The notes beneath the pieces are model-generated. The model made no database searches, had not been told where the DNA came from, and saw only the letters and a list, made by a program, of their open reading frames with translations. Both the position numbers and the translations under genes were made by a program. A DNA stretch of 64,000 nt from an uncultured bacterium (GTDB taxonomy: Bacteria > Myxococcota_A > UBA9042 > PHBI01), in NCBI GenBank assembly GCA_938040325.1, contig CALHXW010000244.1, positions 1 through 64,000 on the forward strand, read 5' to 3'. Numbering within the stretch: the stretch's first letter is position 1; each line of letters opens with the position of its first letter. Shown here in pieces: positions 11,303-20,774 of this stretch.

Positions 11303-12286
11303 CTATTGCTTCGCTGAGATGCGGTTGCCGCGGCCGTCGAAGATGCTGCCGAGCGTGCGGTCGGTGAAGCGCTTCTTCGCCACCGTGTAGGCGGGGCCGG
11401 GCAGGGCGATATAGCCGACTTCCTGCGCCAGCTTGCCGTTGTCATCGAGCCAGAAGTTCAGAAACTTCGCGACCTCAGGACGGTCGGCATCTGCCTTGCT
11501 GGCGTAGATGAAGATGGGCCGCGAGAGCGGAGCGTAGGTCCCGTCAGCGACGGTCGCGATGGTCGGGACGACCGGTGGGCCGTCACCGTTTTTGATCGGC
11601 ACGACCTTCAGCTTGTCGGCGTTCTCCGAGTAGTAGGCGAAGCCGAAGAAGGCGAGTCCGCCCTTGTCGCGGGAGACACCCTGAACCAAGACGTTGTCGT
11701 CTTCGCTTGAGGTGTAGTCGCCGCGGCTGGAGTGCTCTTTGCCGACGATGACCTTGGTGAAGTAGTCGTACGTGCCGGAGTCCACGCCCGGACCGTAGAG
11801 GCGGAGTGGTGTCTCGGGCCAGCCCTTGCGAACTTGCGCCCAGGTCAGGACTTTCCCCTGGCCCTCGGGCTGCCAGATGCGCTTGAGCTCATCGACGGTG
11901 ATGTGGTCGACCCAGTCATTGGACGTGTGCACGACGACCGCGATGCCATCGAAGGCCACAGGCAGCTCGATGAACTCGCGCTTGGCCTCAGCACACTTCG
12001 TCAGCTCGATGGCCTTGATCGGCCGGGAGGCGCCGGTGATCGCCGTGTCGCCTGCACAGAACTTCTTGAAGCCCCCGCCGGTGCCTGACACGCCGATGAT
12101 GACCCGGGAACCGCCGGCTCTCTGGAATTCTTCAGCAACCGCTTCGGTGATTGGGTAGACCGTGCTTGAGCCGTCGATCTTGATGACGGCAGCCTCGGCG
12201 CTGTTGGCTCCCGCGGCTCCCCGCTTGTCACTGCATCCGGTCGCGGCGAGCGAGAGGACCGCTAGAGTCGTGAGAATGGTACGCAT
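11303..12286 (-). CDS. pstS: Phosphate-binding lipoprotein PstS
   Basis: Lipobox [52 protein letters not shown]. Confidence 0.96.
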   Translation of the reverse strand: MRTILTTLAVLSLAATGCSDKRGAAGANSAEAAVIKIDGSSTVYPITEAVAEEFQRAGGSRVIIGVSGTGGGFKKFCAGDTAITGASRPIKAIELTKCAEAKREFIELPVAFDGIAVVVHTSNDWVDHITVDELKRIWQPEGQGKVLTWAQVRKGWPETPLRLYGPGVDSGTYDYFTKVIVGKEHSSRGDYTSSEDDNVLVQGVSRDKGGLAFFGFAYYSENADKLKVVPIKNGDGPPVVPTIATVADGTYAPLSRPIFIYASKADADRPEVAKFLNFWLDDNGKLAQEVGYIALPGPAYTVAKKRFTDRTLGSIFDGRGNRISAKQ

Positions 12287-12438
12287 TGGCTTGTGTGCTC
12301 CTATCGATGGTCACGCTCTGATCAATAACCTCCCTTTGTCACAACGGCCGGCCGCGCTGGCAACAACTTGGCGGGGGCGCGGAGTTAGTCTGTTTGTGTC
12401 TTGATATCGGCCGCTTATCGCGGTCGTGGCGCGACCAA

Positions 12439-12457
12439 TGTCACAGCAATGTGACAG
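12439..12457 (-). promoter_or_regulatory. Candidate Pho box upstream of pstS
   Basis: Minus strand reads CTGTCAC-ATTG-CTGTGAC-A: two 7-mers with 11-bp period like the PhoB consensus CTGTCAT-N4-CTGTCAT; about 153 bp upstream of the pstS ATG. Confidence 0.5.
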
Positions 12458-12536
12458 AGTTTTCGCGGCTGTCGCTTTGCGCCGCCGGAGACGTCGCCCT
12501 ACGCGCCCGCGCCCGACGGATCTAAAGGCACAGGCC

Positions 12537-12568
12537 AAAAAAAAGAGCGACGCCAGTGCGTCGCTCTT
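12537..12568 (-). terminator. Rho-independent terminator of the RRM gene
   Basis: Minus strand AAGAGCGACGC-ACTG-GCGTCGCTCTT (perfect 11-bp stem) followed by a T tract. Confidence 0.9.
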
Positions 12569-12604
12569 CGTGCGTGATTGCGCAGATGCGCAAGCGCGAG
12601 ATGG

Positions 12605-13012
12605 CTAGTAGCCTCGTCCGCGACCGCCGCCGCCGCCACCACCGTAGCCGCCGCCGCCGCCACCGCCGTAGCCGCCACCGCCGCCGCCGCCGTAGCCGCC
12701 GCCACCGCCGCCGCCGTAGCCGCCGCCACCGCCGCCGCGACCACCGCCGCCGCCGCCACGACCGCCGCTACGCTCTTTCGCGATATCCACGCGAATGCGT
12801 CGCCCGTCGACTTCTTGGCCGTCCATCGCTTCCTGGGCCTTAGCAGCGTCTTCCGCAGTGCCAAAGGTCACAAACCCGAACCCTCGCGACCTGCCGGTCT
12901 CGCGGTCCGTGATGACTTTTGCTTCATCGATCGCGCCAAATGACTCGAACGCTGCTCTCAAACCCTGGTCGTCAGTCGCCCACGCCAAGCCGCCCACAAA
13001 TAGCTTCTTCAC
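12605..13012 (-). CDS. Glycine-rich RRM RNA-binding protein
   Basis: [34 protein letters not shown]...[11 protein letters not shown] (RNP motifs) plus ([10 protein letters not shown])n tail. Confidence 0.95.
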   Translation of the reverse strand: MKKLFVGGLAWATDDQGLRAAFESFGAIDEAKVITDRETGRSRGFGFVTFGTAEDAAKAQEAMDGQEVDGRRIRVDIAKERSGGRGGGGGGRGGGGGGYGGGGGGGYGGGGGGGYGGGGGGGYGGGGGGGRGRGY

Positions 13013-13333
13013 CGAATGCTCCTAGTGCGGCATCAGCGCCGCTTCCGTCGATCCACTTCTGAGCGCATTCCCGCTCAGACACCCACAAAGTACACGAAGA
13101 GGGTGCGGTGTCCATTGAGGCGCGGCGCTTTCGGCCCTTTTCCTCGAATGGTCGCGCGGGTATTGCGGGTAGCGGCCGCGTTCGCCGTGCAGCCGCTTGG
13201 GTCAGCCACGGGCTCTTAGAATCTGCGCGCTACCGCATGACCTCGTGTTGCCGCAGGCGCACGAACTCTCTGTGGGCCGCGCTTCGGATTGTCCCTTGCG
13301 TCGCCTCTCGGTCCCGTCTACCCAACACCCCAG

Positions 13334-15220
13334 ATGCGCGATCTACCCCCATGGCTCTCCGAGCGACTGTCGACCACGCCGCGAAAGCCTGGCTGCTACC
13401 TGATGAAGGATCGGCTGGGCGAGATCATCTACGTCGGCAAGGCCAAGGATCTGCGTGCACGTCTGGGCCAGTACTTCGGCCCTAACCCGGGCGACACGCG
13501 CTTCTTCGTCGGCCTCCTCGACCGCGTCCTTGGCGACATCGACGTCATCATCGCCAACAACGCCAAGGAAGCCTTGATCCTCGAGAACGAGCTGATCAAG
13601 CGTCACCAGCCGCGCTTCAACGTGAAGCTCAAAGACGACAAGAACTTCTTGTCCATCCGGATCCGTCGAGACCACGACTGGCCGCGCCTCGACGTTGTCC
13701 GGCGCCGCAAGCGAGACAAGGCCGACTACTTCGGCCCCTACCACTCCGCGAGCGCCATCCGAAACACGCTCCGTGTGGTCAACCGGCACTTTCAGCTGCG
13801 CACATGTCGCGACAGTGAGCTGCGAAACCGCACTCGCCCGTGCCTCGAACATCAGATCGGTCGGTGCCCTGCGCCCTGCGTCGGTCTCGCTGACAGCGAG
13901 CGCTACGCCGAGAGCGTCGCCGACGTGAAGCTCTTCCTCGGCGGTCGCGGCGACAAGCTCAAGAAGCGCCTCGAGGACAAGATGCAAGCGGCTTCCGAGC
14001 AGCTTGAGTTCGAGCTAGCGGCGCGCTACCGAGACCAGGTGCGCGCGCTGGAGCGCTCGCTTGCACCTCAGAACGTGCTCGTGGGCGCATCCGGTGACAT
14101 CGATGTGCTTGGGCTCTATCGCGAGGGCGCCGAGCTCGTGGTGCAAGTCATGCACCTCCGAACGGGCGTGCTCGTCGGCGCGCGCGGCTACCGCATGTCG
14201 AAGACTGGCTTACCCGACGATGAGGTCATCGACGGGTTTCTCAGCGCCTACTACGACGGCACGCGTCCCGTCCCTGATATTGTGCTTACGCCCCTGGCCA
14301 TCCCCGATGCCGACACATGGACGGAGCTACTCACCGAGTCCCGCGGCAAGCGCTGCGAGCTGCGCTTTCCTCAGCGCGGTGACAAGCGACGCCTCGTGGA
14401 CCTCGCTAACGCCAATGCCGAGACCACATTTACCGCCAAGAAGAAGGCCAAAGAAGACTCGCTCGCGACCCTTGAGCGCCTGCAGACGCGGCTCAAGCTC
14501 CAGCAGCTCCCTCGACGGATCGAGTGCTACGACATCTCCAACATCCAGGGGACCGACCCCGTCGGCTCAATGGTCGTGGCCATCGACGGCGAGATGACCC
14601 CAAGCGAGTACCGCATCTTCAAGATCCGAGGCTTAGACACGCCCAATGACTTCGCCATGATGCAGGAAGTGCTGATGCGGCGGTTTGCCCGGGCGATCGA
14701 CGAGGGCAGCTTTCCCGACCTCCTCCTCATCGATGGCGGGAAGGGGCAGCTCGCCGTGGGCATCGAGGTGCTCAGCGGCCTGGGTGTCGCCGATGTCGAC
14801 ATCGCCAGCCTCGCGAAGTCGCGCGTCCTTGACGAGGACGGACAGGTCTCCCGCGACGGGCACGAGCGTCCGTCGAGCGCCGACATCGACCGCAGCCCGG
14901 AGCGCGTGTTCCGGCCGGGGCGCAAAAATCCGGTCATCCTGCGCCAGAACTCCAACGAGCTCTTCCTGCTTCAGCGGCTCCGAGACGAGGCACACCGCTT
15001 CGCCATCACGCACCACAAGCGCCTGCGGAGCAAGCGCACGCTGGCTACGGTCCTCGAGGAGATCCCGGGCGTCGGGCCGGCACGGCGCCGGGCGCTGCTC
15101 ACTCACTTCGGCTCGCTCAAGCGGGTCCGTGGGGCGTCCGTTGACGAGCTGACAGCATGCCCGAGCATCTCCGGGGACCTGGCTCAGCGCATCGCGGATG
15201 CGCTTGGCTCCTCATCGTAG
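13334..15220 (+). CDS. uvrC: Excinuclease ABC subunit C
   Basis: PGCYLMKDRLGEIIYVGKAKDLRARLGQYF, RIECYDISNIQGTDPVGSMVV, LLLIDGGKGQL, IPGVGPARRRALL. Confidence 0.97.
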   Translation: MRDLPPWLSERLSTTPRKPGCYLMKDRLGEIIYVGKAKDLRARLGQYFGPNPGDTRFFVGLLDRVLGDIDVIIANNAKEALILENELIKRHQPRFNVKLKDDKNFLSIRIRRDHDWPRLDVVRRRKRDKADYFGPYHSASAIRNTLRVVNRHFQLRTCRDSELRNRTRPCLEHQIGRCPAPCVGLADSERYAESVADVKLFLGGRGDKLKKRLEDKMQAASEQLEFELAARYRDQVRALERSLAPQNVLVGASGDIDVLGLYREGAELVVQVMHLRTGVLVGARGYRMSKTGLPDDEVIDGFLSAYYDGTRPVPDIVLTPLAIPDADTWTELLTESRGKRCELRFPQRGDKRRLVDLANANAETTFTAKKKAKEDSLATLERLQTRLKLQQLPRRIECYDISNIQGTDPVGSMVVAIDGEMTPSEYRIFKIRGLDTPNDFAMMQEVLMRRFARAIDEGSFPDLLLIDGGKGQLAVGIEVLSGLGVADVDIASLAKSRVLDEDGQVSRDGHERPSSADIDRSPERVFRPGRKNPVILRQNSNELFLLQRLRDEAHRFAITHHKRLRSKRTLATVLEEIPGVGPARRRALLTHFGSLKRVRGASVDELTACPSISGDLAQRIADALGSSS

Positions 15221-15227
15221 GGCACAC

Positions 15228-15246
15228 AACCGGACCGGTTTTTAAC
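15228..15246 (+). terminator. Weak hairpin (AACCGGACCGGTT) plus T tract after uvrC
   Basis: Short inverted repeat immediately followed by TTT, 8 bp past the uvrC stop. Confidence 0.4.
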
Positions 15247-15524
15247 TTTGTGGTTAAGGTTTTTCTGAGGCTGACCGATACCTTAAGAGCAGGTGGGATT
15301 GACCATCGTGTAGATTGCTCAGGTCTCTCGGAGCAGGGGGCTCCTGTGACGCATGCGCCACGGTGAGGTGGGCCGCAGTCAACACGATGACCCACCCGTG
15401 TGGGTGGCGCACGCGAGTTCGCGGGCGCGCCCACCCCTACGCGCCACATGCACCTGCGGCCGGTCTTCGGTCGACGACACCCAAACGTCTGCGCTATGCC
15501 GGCAGCAGACATGGAGGTGTTTGT

Positions 15525-17519
15525 ATGACGTTGACGTCAACTCCCACACGGGCGGCGGCCGCTCTCACAGCGATGCTGGTGCTAGCTGCAGTCTCCCCGG
15601 TCAGTGCCGCGGATGGAACGCTCGGTCCCGGCACCGAAGTCCGCTCTGAGCTCTTTGCGTGGGCGATACCCTCGATCGACACCCCCACGTTCGACACGCT
15701 CAGGCCCTACGCCGAAGCGCGGCGCGCTAGCTTCGCGTCGTGGCTTCCTGGCCCAAACGCAGGGATGCTCATCAGCACTCGCTTTGGCGAGACCGCCCAG
15801 CTCCATCGTGTCGATAGGCCTGGCGGTGCGCGGCAGCAGCTGACCTTCGACAAAGAGCCGATTCGCACCGCGGTGAGCGCGAGCTGGCGCGGCGCCGCTG
15901 GCATCTTCTACCTCAAGGACGTCGGCGGCGGCGAAGGCTACCAGCTCTTCTTCTTCGACCAGGAGGCTGGCAGCCACCGACAGATCACCACGGCGCCATC
16001 GCGGACGCTGGGCCTCGTGCTCAGCCATGACCGGGCGCGGCTCGCCTTTGCATCGACGATGCGAAACACCGTCGACTACGACCTCTACGTGCTCAACCTC
16101 GCAACCGATGCGAAGCCGCGTCGTGTCTACGACGGCAAGGGCTTCTGGATGCCGACCGACTGGTCGCCCGACGGCAAGCGCTTGCTCGCGCTCAACTACA
16201 TCTCCACCAACGAGGCGAGCAGCCACGTCATCAACGTCAGCACCGGCAAGGCCCGCAACGTTGCTCCTGCTAAGGACAAGCTCACCTACACGGGCAGCGC
16301 CCACTTCGCGCCCGACGGCAGCTCGGTCTACATCGTGTCCAATCGCTGGGGCAGCTTCAAGCAGCTCGGGGTCGTGCCGCTCAAGGGAGGCGAGGCGAAG
16401 CTGCTCACGGGCAGCTCCCCGTGGGACGTCGAGGGGCTAGCGGTCGACCACACGCACGGGTGCGTGGCGTTTGCCACCAATGAGGGCGGTCGCTCGGTCC
16501 TCCACATCCACCGGGCGAGCGACTGGAAGGCGATGCCGGTCCCGAAGCTGCCGGTCGGCGTCTTCTCAGGCCTGTCGTTTGACGACACCGGGCGGCGCCT
16601 CTCGGTGGGCGTCAGCGGCCCGAAGAGCCCTGGCGACGTCTTCGCTGTTGAGCTTGACGGCACGGGCTCGAAAGCCGCCACTCAGTGGACGCTCTCCGAG
16701 GTTGGCGGTCTCGACACGCGCACCTTTGTGGAGCCCACGCTGGTGCGCTTTCCGACGTTCGACAAAGACAAGGCGGGCAAGCAGCGGACCGTTCCGGCCT
16801 TCTACTTCAAGCCCGAGGGGCCAGGTCCCTTTCCGGTCGTGGTGCTCATCCATGGCGGCCCGGAGTCGCAGTACCGACCGCGGTTCTCCACGACGCTCCA
16901 GCACTGGCTCCGCGACCTCAAGATCGCCGTCATCGCCCCGAACGTCCGCGGCTCAGCCGGGTACGGCAAGGAGTATCTGCTGCTCGACAACGGCATGAAG
17001 CGTGAGGACTCGGTCAAAGACATCGGAGCCCTGCTGGACTGGGTCGGTACCCGCTCCGAGCTCGACGCGAAGCGCGTTGCGGTCTACGGCGGCTCGTACG
17101 GCGGCTACATGGTGCTCGCCAGCATGGCGCGCTACGCCGACCGCCTCAAGTGCGGTGCCGAGATCGTTGGGATCAGCAACTTCGTCACGTTCCTCAACAA
17201 CACCAAAGAGTACCGTCGAGACCTCCGCCGGGCCGAGTACGGCGATGAGCGTGACCCCGCGATGCGCAAGCACCTAGAGGCGATCTCGCCCACCAACCTC
17301 GTCGGCAAGATGACCAAGCCGCTCTTCATCATCCAGGGCGCCAACGACCCGCGCGTGCCGGCGTCGGAAGCGAAGCAGATGATGGAAGCGCTCGTCGCGC
17401 GCAAGGTGCCCGCGTGGTACCTGCTCGCTAACGACGAGGGCCACGGGTTCCGCAAGAAGAAAAACCGCGACTTCTACTACGCGGCGCTCTCCACCTTCTG
17501 GCGCAAGCACCTACTCTAG
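15525..17519 (+). CDS. S9 family peptidase (prolyl oligopeptidase-like), secreted
   Basis: Signal peptide MTLTSTPTRAAAALTAMLVLAAVSPVSA; beta-propeller N-part; VAVYGGSYGGYMVLASM, IIQGANDPRVPASEAKQM, DEGHGF. Confidence 0.92.
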   Translation: MTLTSTPTRAAAALTAMLVLAAVSPVSAADGTLGPGTEVRSELFAWAIPSIDTPTFDTLRPYAEARRASFASWLPGPNAGMLISTRFGETAQLHRVDRPGGARQQLTFDKEPIRTAVSASWRGAAGIFYLKDVGGGEGYQLFFFDQEAGSHRQITTAPSRTLGLVLSHDRARLAFASTMRNTVDYDLYVLNLATDAKPRRVYDGKGFWMPTDWSPDGKRLLALNYISTNEASSHVINVSTGKARNVAPAKDKLTYTGSAHFAPDGSSVYIVSNRWGSFKQLGVVPLKGGEAKLLTGSSPWDVEGLAVDHTHGCVAFATNEGGRSVLHIHRASDWKAMPVPKLPVGVFSGLSFDDTGRRLSVGVSGPKSPGDVFAVELDGTGSKAATQWTLSEVGGLDTRTFVEPTLVRFPTFDKDKAGKQRTVPAFYFKPEGPGPFPVVVLIHGGPESQYRPRFSTTLQHWLRDLKIAVIAPNVRGSAGYGKEYLLLDNGMKREDSVKDIGALLDWVGTRSELDAKRVAVYGGSYGGYMVLASMARYADRLKCGAEIVGISNFVTFLNNTKEYRRDLRRAEYGDERDPAMRKHLEAISPTNLVGKMTKPLFIIQGANDPRVPASEAKQMMEALVARKVPAWYLLANDEGHGFRKKKNRDFYYAALSTFWRKHLL

Positions 17520-19289
17520 GAGCGCCTGCCACGCGAGACAGGCATCTGCACCGAGGCCGGTGCCGATGGTGAGGGTCGGGCCGATATCAACGTGCTGTTC
17601 GGCGCTGTCCCATGCTGGCCAGATGTTGGGTGCGGCCGGTGCCCCGTTGACCGTGAACTGGGCCACGTGCTGAGCCATGGTGGCCTCGAGCTGATGCGCT
17701 GGGTCGTCGTCGGGGATGTCGTAGCCGCTGCCGATGACGCCGAAGAGATAGAGCATGTCCAAGCCGTGAAACGCTGGGCCCGGGCCCGGACCGGGGAGGG
17801 ACCCCCGGAAGTGATAGCGAAACACCGAGCTCTCGTTGCCGTTGTCGAGCCGCTGCGCAAGGTGGCGTGCGGGGCAAACGAACCGGCGGTCGGTCGTGGC
17901 TCGGACAAAGCTGTCGATCAGCGTCGCGCCGCCGTCTCCAGCTGGATAGAGGCTCTCGAGCGTCAAGCGGGTTGCGTCGTCGGCGCCCTCGAAGAGCCCG
18001 GACAGGTCCGCGGGTGTGAGCTCAAAGGGAACAGCTCCCGCTGTCTCGTGGGCATTGGTCCCAATGACCACAGGCAGGTCGGTGTTCTGACCGCTGACGA
18101 TCGCCATCAACGGGTCCTGCGGGACGGTCTCGACGTCGATGACCGGGCGGAGGCCGTTGCCTTGAACACGTCCCTGTCCGTCCGGCACGGCGGTGTCACG
18201 GACGAGCTCGTCGATGCTCAACCCACGAAGGCACTCGAGCGCAACGCTTGGAGGCCCGTCGCACGGACGCGTGATCTTGAACTCGTGACTGGCTTGGCGG
18301 CCCTGCTCGACGGTTGCTGCAGAGCACATCCCGCTCATCATCACGGCACGATGAAAGAGCCCTGCGGCACTTGGCATCGTCAGCAGCAAGCAGACATCGC
18401 TGGCGCCGGATGACTGGCCGATGAGCGTGACCCGCGCGGGATCTCCGCCGAACGCCGAGATGTTGGCTTGCACCCACTTCAGCGCAGCGACCTGGTCGAG
18501 CAGCCCATAGTTTCCGGAGACTCCCCGTGGGTCTGCAGCGTCGAGCTCCGGCAGGTTTAGGTAGCCGAGAGCTCCGAGTCGGTACTGCACCGTCACCACG
18601 ACCACCTCGCCAGCAGCAGCCTTCGCGAGCCGGGCGCCGTCATAGAGCCGGGTCGGCGTGCCAGCGGCCGTCGCGCTCGTCGTCGCGCTCGTGCTTCCCG
18701 AGACGTGTCCGCCGCCGTGAAGAAAGACGACAACCGGCTTGGGTGGCGTGGCTAGGTCGGGGTTCCACACGTTGAGGTAAAGGCAGTCTTCGCTGCCGAG
18801 GGTGACCGCTTCACCGGCCGAGTTCACGCTCGGTTGGGCGCACGGGGGTGGCCACGTGCTCGCTTCAACCGGCAGCTCGCGGCAGACGGGCGCGGCCGGA
18901 GGCTGCCAGCGCAGGTCGTCGACGGGCGGCGCCGCGTAAGCCATGCCGAGCCAGCGCCAGACGCCGTCCTCGCGGGCGCCGAGGTAGGCTGCTCTCGACG
19001 TCACCGCAACACCATCGGCGCCCGTCCCTGGGGTGATGCACGGTGGCTCCAAATCCCCCGTGTCGGTCCAGGTGTCGTCCGTGGCGTCGCTGCCGTCCGA
19101 GTCGCTACCGGCGTCGCTCGCGTCGCCCTGGGCAGCGTCCGTTCCGGTCGCCCCGTCGCCAACAACGGTGACGTCGCCGGTCGGACCAAACTCGATATCG
19201 CTGGCCCCGCCGTTGGAGGTCTCGGCTGGCCCAATGCAGCCAACGAACCCTAGCCCCAACAGCATTGCGACTGTTCCCCACCGCGTCAT
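17511..19289 (-). CDS. Type B carboxylesterase lipoprotein
   Basis: Lipobox LGFVGC; EDCLYLNVWNPD, VVFLHGGGHVSG, VTLIGQSSGASDVCLLLTMPSAAGLFHRAVMMSG. 9-bp tail-to-tail overlap with the S9 peptidase. Confidence 0.9.
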   Translation of the reverse strand: MTRWGTVAMLLGLGFVGCIGPAETSNGGASDIEFGPTGDVTVVGDGATGTDAAQGDASDAGSDSDGSDATDDTWTDTGDLEPPCITPGTGADGVAVTSRAAYLGAREDGVWRWLGMAYAAPPVDDLRWQPPAAPVCRELPVEASTWPPPCAQPSVNSAGEAVTLGSEDCLYLNVWNPDLATPPKPVVVFLHGGGHVSGSTSATTSATAAGTPTRLYDGARLAKAAAGEVVVVTVQYRLGALGYLNLPELDAADPRGVSGNYGLLDQVAALKWVQANISAFGGDPARVTLIGQSSGASDVCLLLTMPSAAGLFHRAVMMSGMCSAATVEQGRQASHEFKITRPCDGPPSVALECLRGLSIDELVRDTAVPDGQGRVQGNGLRPVIDVETVPQDPLMAIVSGQNTDLPVVIGTNAHETAGAVPFELTPADLSGLFEGADDATRLTLESLYPAGDGGATLIDSFVRATTDRRFVCPARHLAQRLDNGNESSVFRYHFRGSLPGPGPGPAFHGLDMLYLFGVIGSGYDIPDDDPAHQLEATMAQHVAQFTVNGAPAAPNIWPAWDSAEQHVDIGPTLTIGTGLGADACLAWQALLE

Positions 19290-19434
19290 GCACATACCTC
19301 CGCACCCACCGTGGTAGCCGAGGCTGGCCTAGGCCGCAACTTTGCTGACCCGACGCGCTCTGTCGAACAGCGTGTTCGACACATCGAACAGGCGCGGTGT
19401 TGTCCAATCTCGCTCTCCCTCGTAGGCTCGTGTC

Positions 19435-19665
19435 ATGCATACCCTCCGTCTTGTGATGTCCTTGGCCCTCATCGTCTGCTCTGCAGGTCTCGCGTCGGGC
19501 TGCGCAGAGGTGCGGTTCAACCAGAAGGGCAAGCTCTCCGCCCCGGCGATGACGTTTGACCACGACCCGCTTGCCGTCGAGCTACGCGGCTACGTCATCA
19601 CGCCCCGTGAAGCCGCGATGGGCGGGTTCGACGGGGCCGGTGCGGGCGGTTGCGGATGTTACTGA
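19435..19665 (+). CDS. DUF4266-type small lipoprotein
   Basis: 76 aa; lipobox LASGC; AMTFDHDPLAVELRGYVITPREAAMGGFDGAGAGGCGCY typical of DUF4266 with Cys-rich C-terminus. Confidence 0.85.
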   Translation: MHTLRLVMSLALIVCSAGLASGCAEVRFNQKGKLSAPAMTFDHDPLAVELRGYVITPREAAMGGFDGAGAGGCGCY

Positions 19666-20756
19666 TGCAAGGCTGGGCCGCGCGCCTTGCAGCCTGCGCC
19701 GTGCTCGTCGCCGCCTGTGGCACGACCGAGCCAACGCGCATCAGCATGCAGGCGGCCGGTTACCTCCAGGATGACCAGGGCGGCAACGAGAACATCGATG
19801 AGGACGCTTCCGTCGTGGAAGCGATCATCCTCATCGACTCGCCCCTGACGACCCGCGACTCGCTCAAAACCAAGATCGTGCTCGACGTGGTCTCGTCGGC
19901 GTCGATGACCCGCAACCACAACCCGCGCTACCGGTCCCTCCAGAGCGGTGCCAGCGGTGTGGTTCACTACGGGCAAGGCTTCTCCTGGACGCACAAGGGC
20001 GACAACTGGGAGTCCGATGTCGGCATCAAGGCGGCTTTCGAGTACGCCTACTTGTCTTTCGGTCTGATCGGCGGTCTCACGTACTACCTCGACGAGAAGA
20101 ACACGGCTCTCTCCGTGGGGATGCAGGGCTTCGTTGACTCGGTCCGCATGATTCGCTTCAACGGCGATGACGAGCCGAACGAGGCACGGACGACGTTCAC
20201 GACGAACCTCGGCTGGGGACAAGTCCTCACGCCGGACTCCCGGCTTCAGCTCAGCGGGACGCTCTCGGTGCAGGCAGGGTTTCTCGCGGGTCAGTTCAAC
20301 TCGGTCTTCGTCAACGGCGTCGAAGACTTTGAGATTCTCCCGAGCGACCGTCTACGCGGCTCAGTGACCGGGCGCTACAAGCACTCTGTCGGTGCCTTTG
20401 ACGCGGTCGAGCTGGGACTGCGCGGCTACACCGACAGCTGGAACGTCCAAGCGCTCACCGGCGAGCTGAAGTACTTCCTGCACTTCGATCCCATGACCAT
20501 GCTCGTGATGCACTATCGTTACCACGTCCAGAGCGCTGCTGACGGCTACCAGCCGGTGTTCGCGGCGGCGCTGCCGCTCCAGACATCCGACCCCGATCTC
20601 GGCGACTTTGACGGCCACATGGGGTCGCTGACGATGCGACTTCTGGAGGGGTTCAACGATGACAGCTTGTCGCTGAGCTTCGGTCTCAATGCGTACCTTC
20701 GCAGCAACAAGCTACAGATGTACTGGCTCAGCTTCGGCATCGGTTTCGACACCTGA
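19650..20756 (+). CDS. DUF3570 family protein (predicted outer-membrane beta-barrel)
   Basis: DASVVEAIILIDSPLTTRDSLKTKIVLDVVSSASM... aromatic/beta pattern ending YWLSFGIGFDT; overlaps the DUF4266 gene by 16 bp (alternative ATG at 19665 region possible). Confidence 0.8.
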   Translation: MRMLLMQGWAARLAACAVLVAACGTTEPTRISMQAAGYLQDDQGGNENIDEDASVVEAIILIDSPLTTRDSLKTKIVLDVVSSASMTRNHNPRYRSLQSGASGVVHYGQGFSWTHKGDNWESDVGIKAAFEYAYLSFGLIGGLTYYLDEKNTALSVGMQGFVDSVRMIRFNGDDEPNEARTTFTTNLGWGQVLTPDSRLQLSGTLSVQAGFLAGQFNSVFVNGVEDFEILPSDRLRGSVTGRYKHSVGAFDAVELGLRGYTDSWNVQALTGELKYFLHFDPMTMLVMHYRYHVQSAADGYQPVFAAALPLQTSDPDLGDFDGHMGSLTMRLLEGFNDDSLSLSFGLNAYLRSNKLQMYWLSFGIGFDT

Positions 20757-20774
20757 GCCACACCAAGGAGTTTC

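Noticed and set aside
12600-12780. Possible CRISPR-like or microsatellite array
   Set aside because: It is the in-frame GGGGGGY-coding tail of the RRM protein; no spacers.
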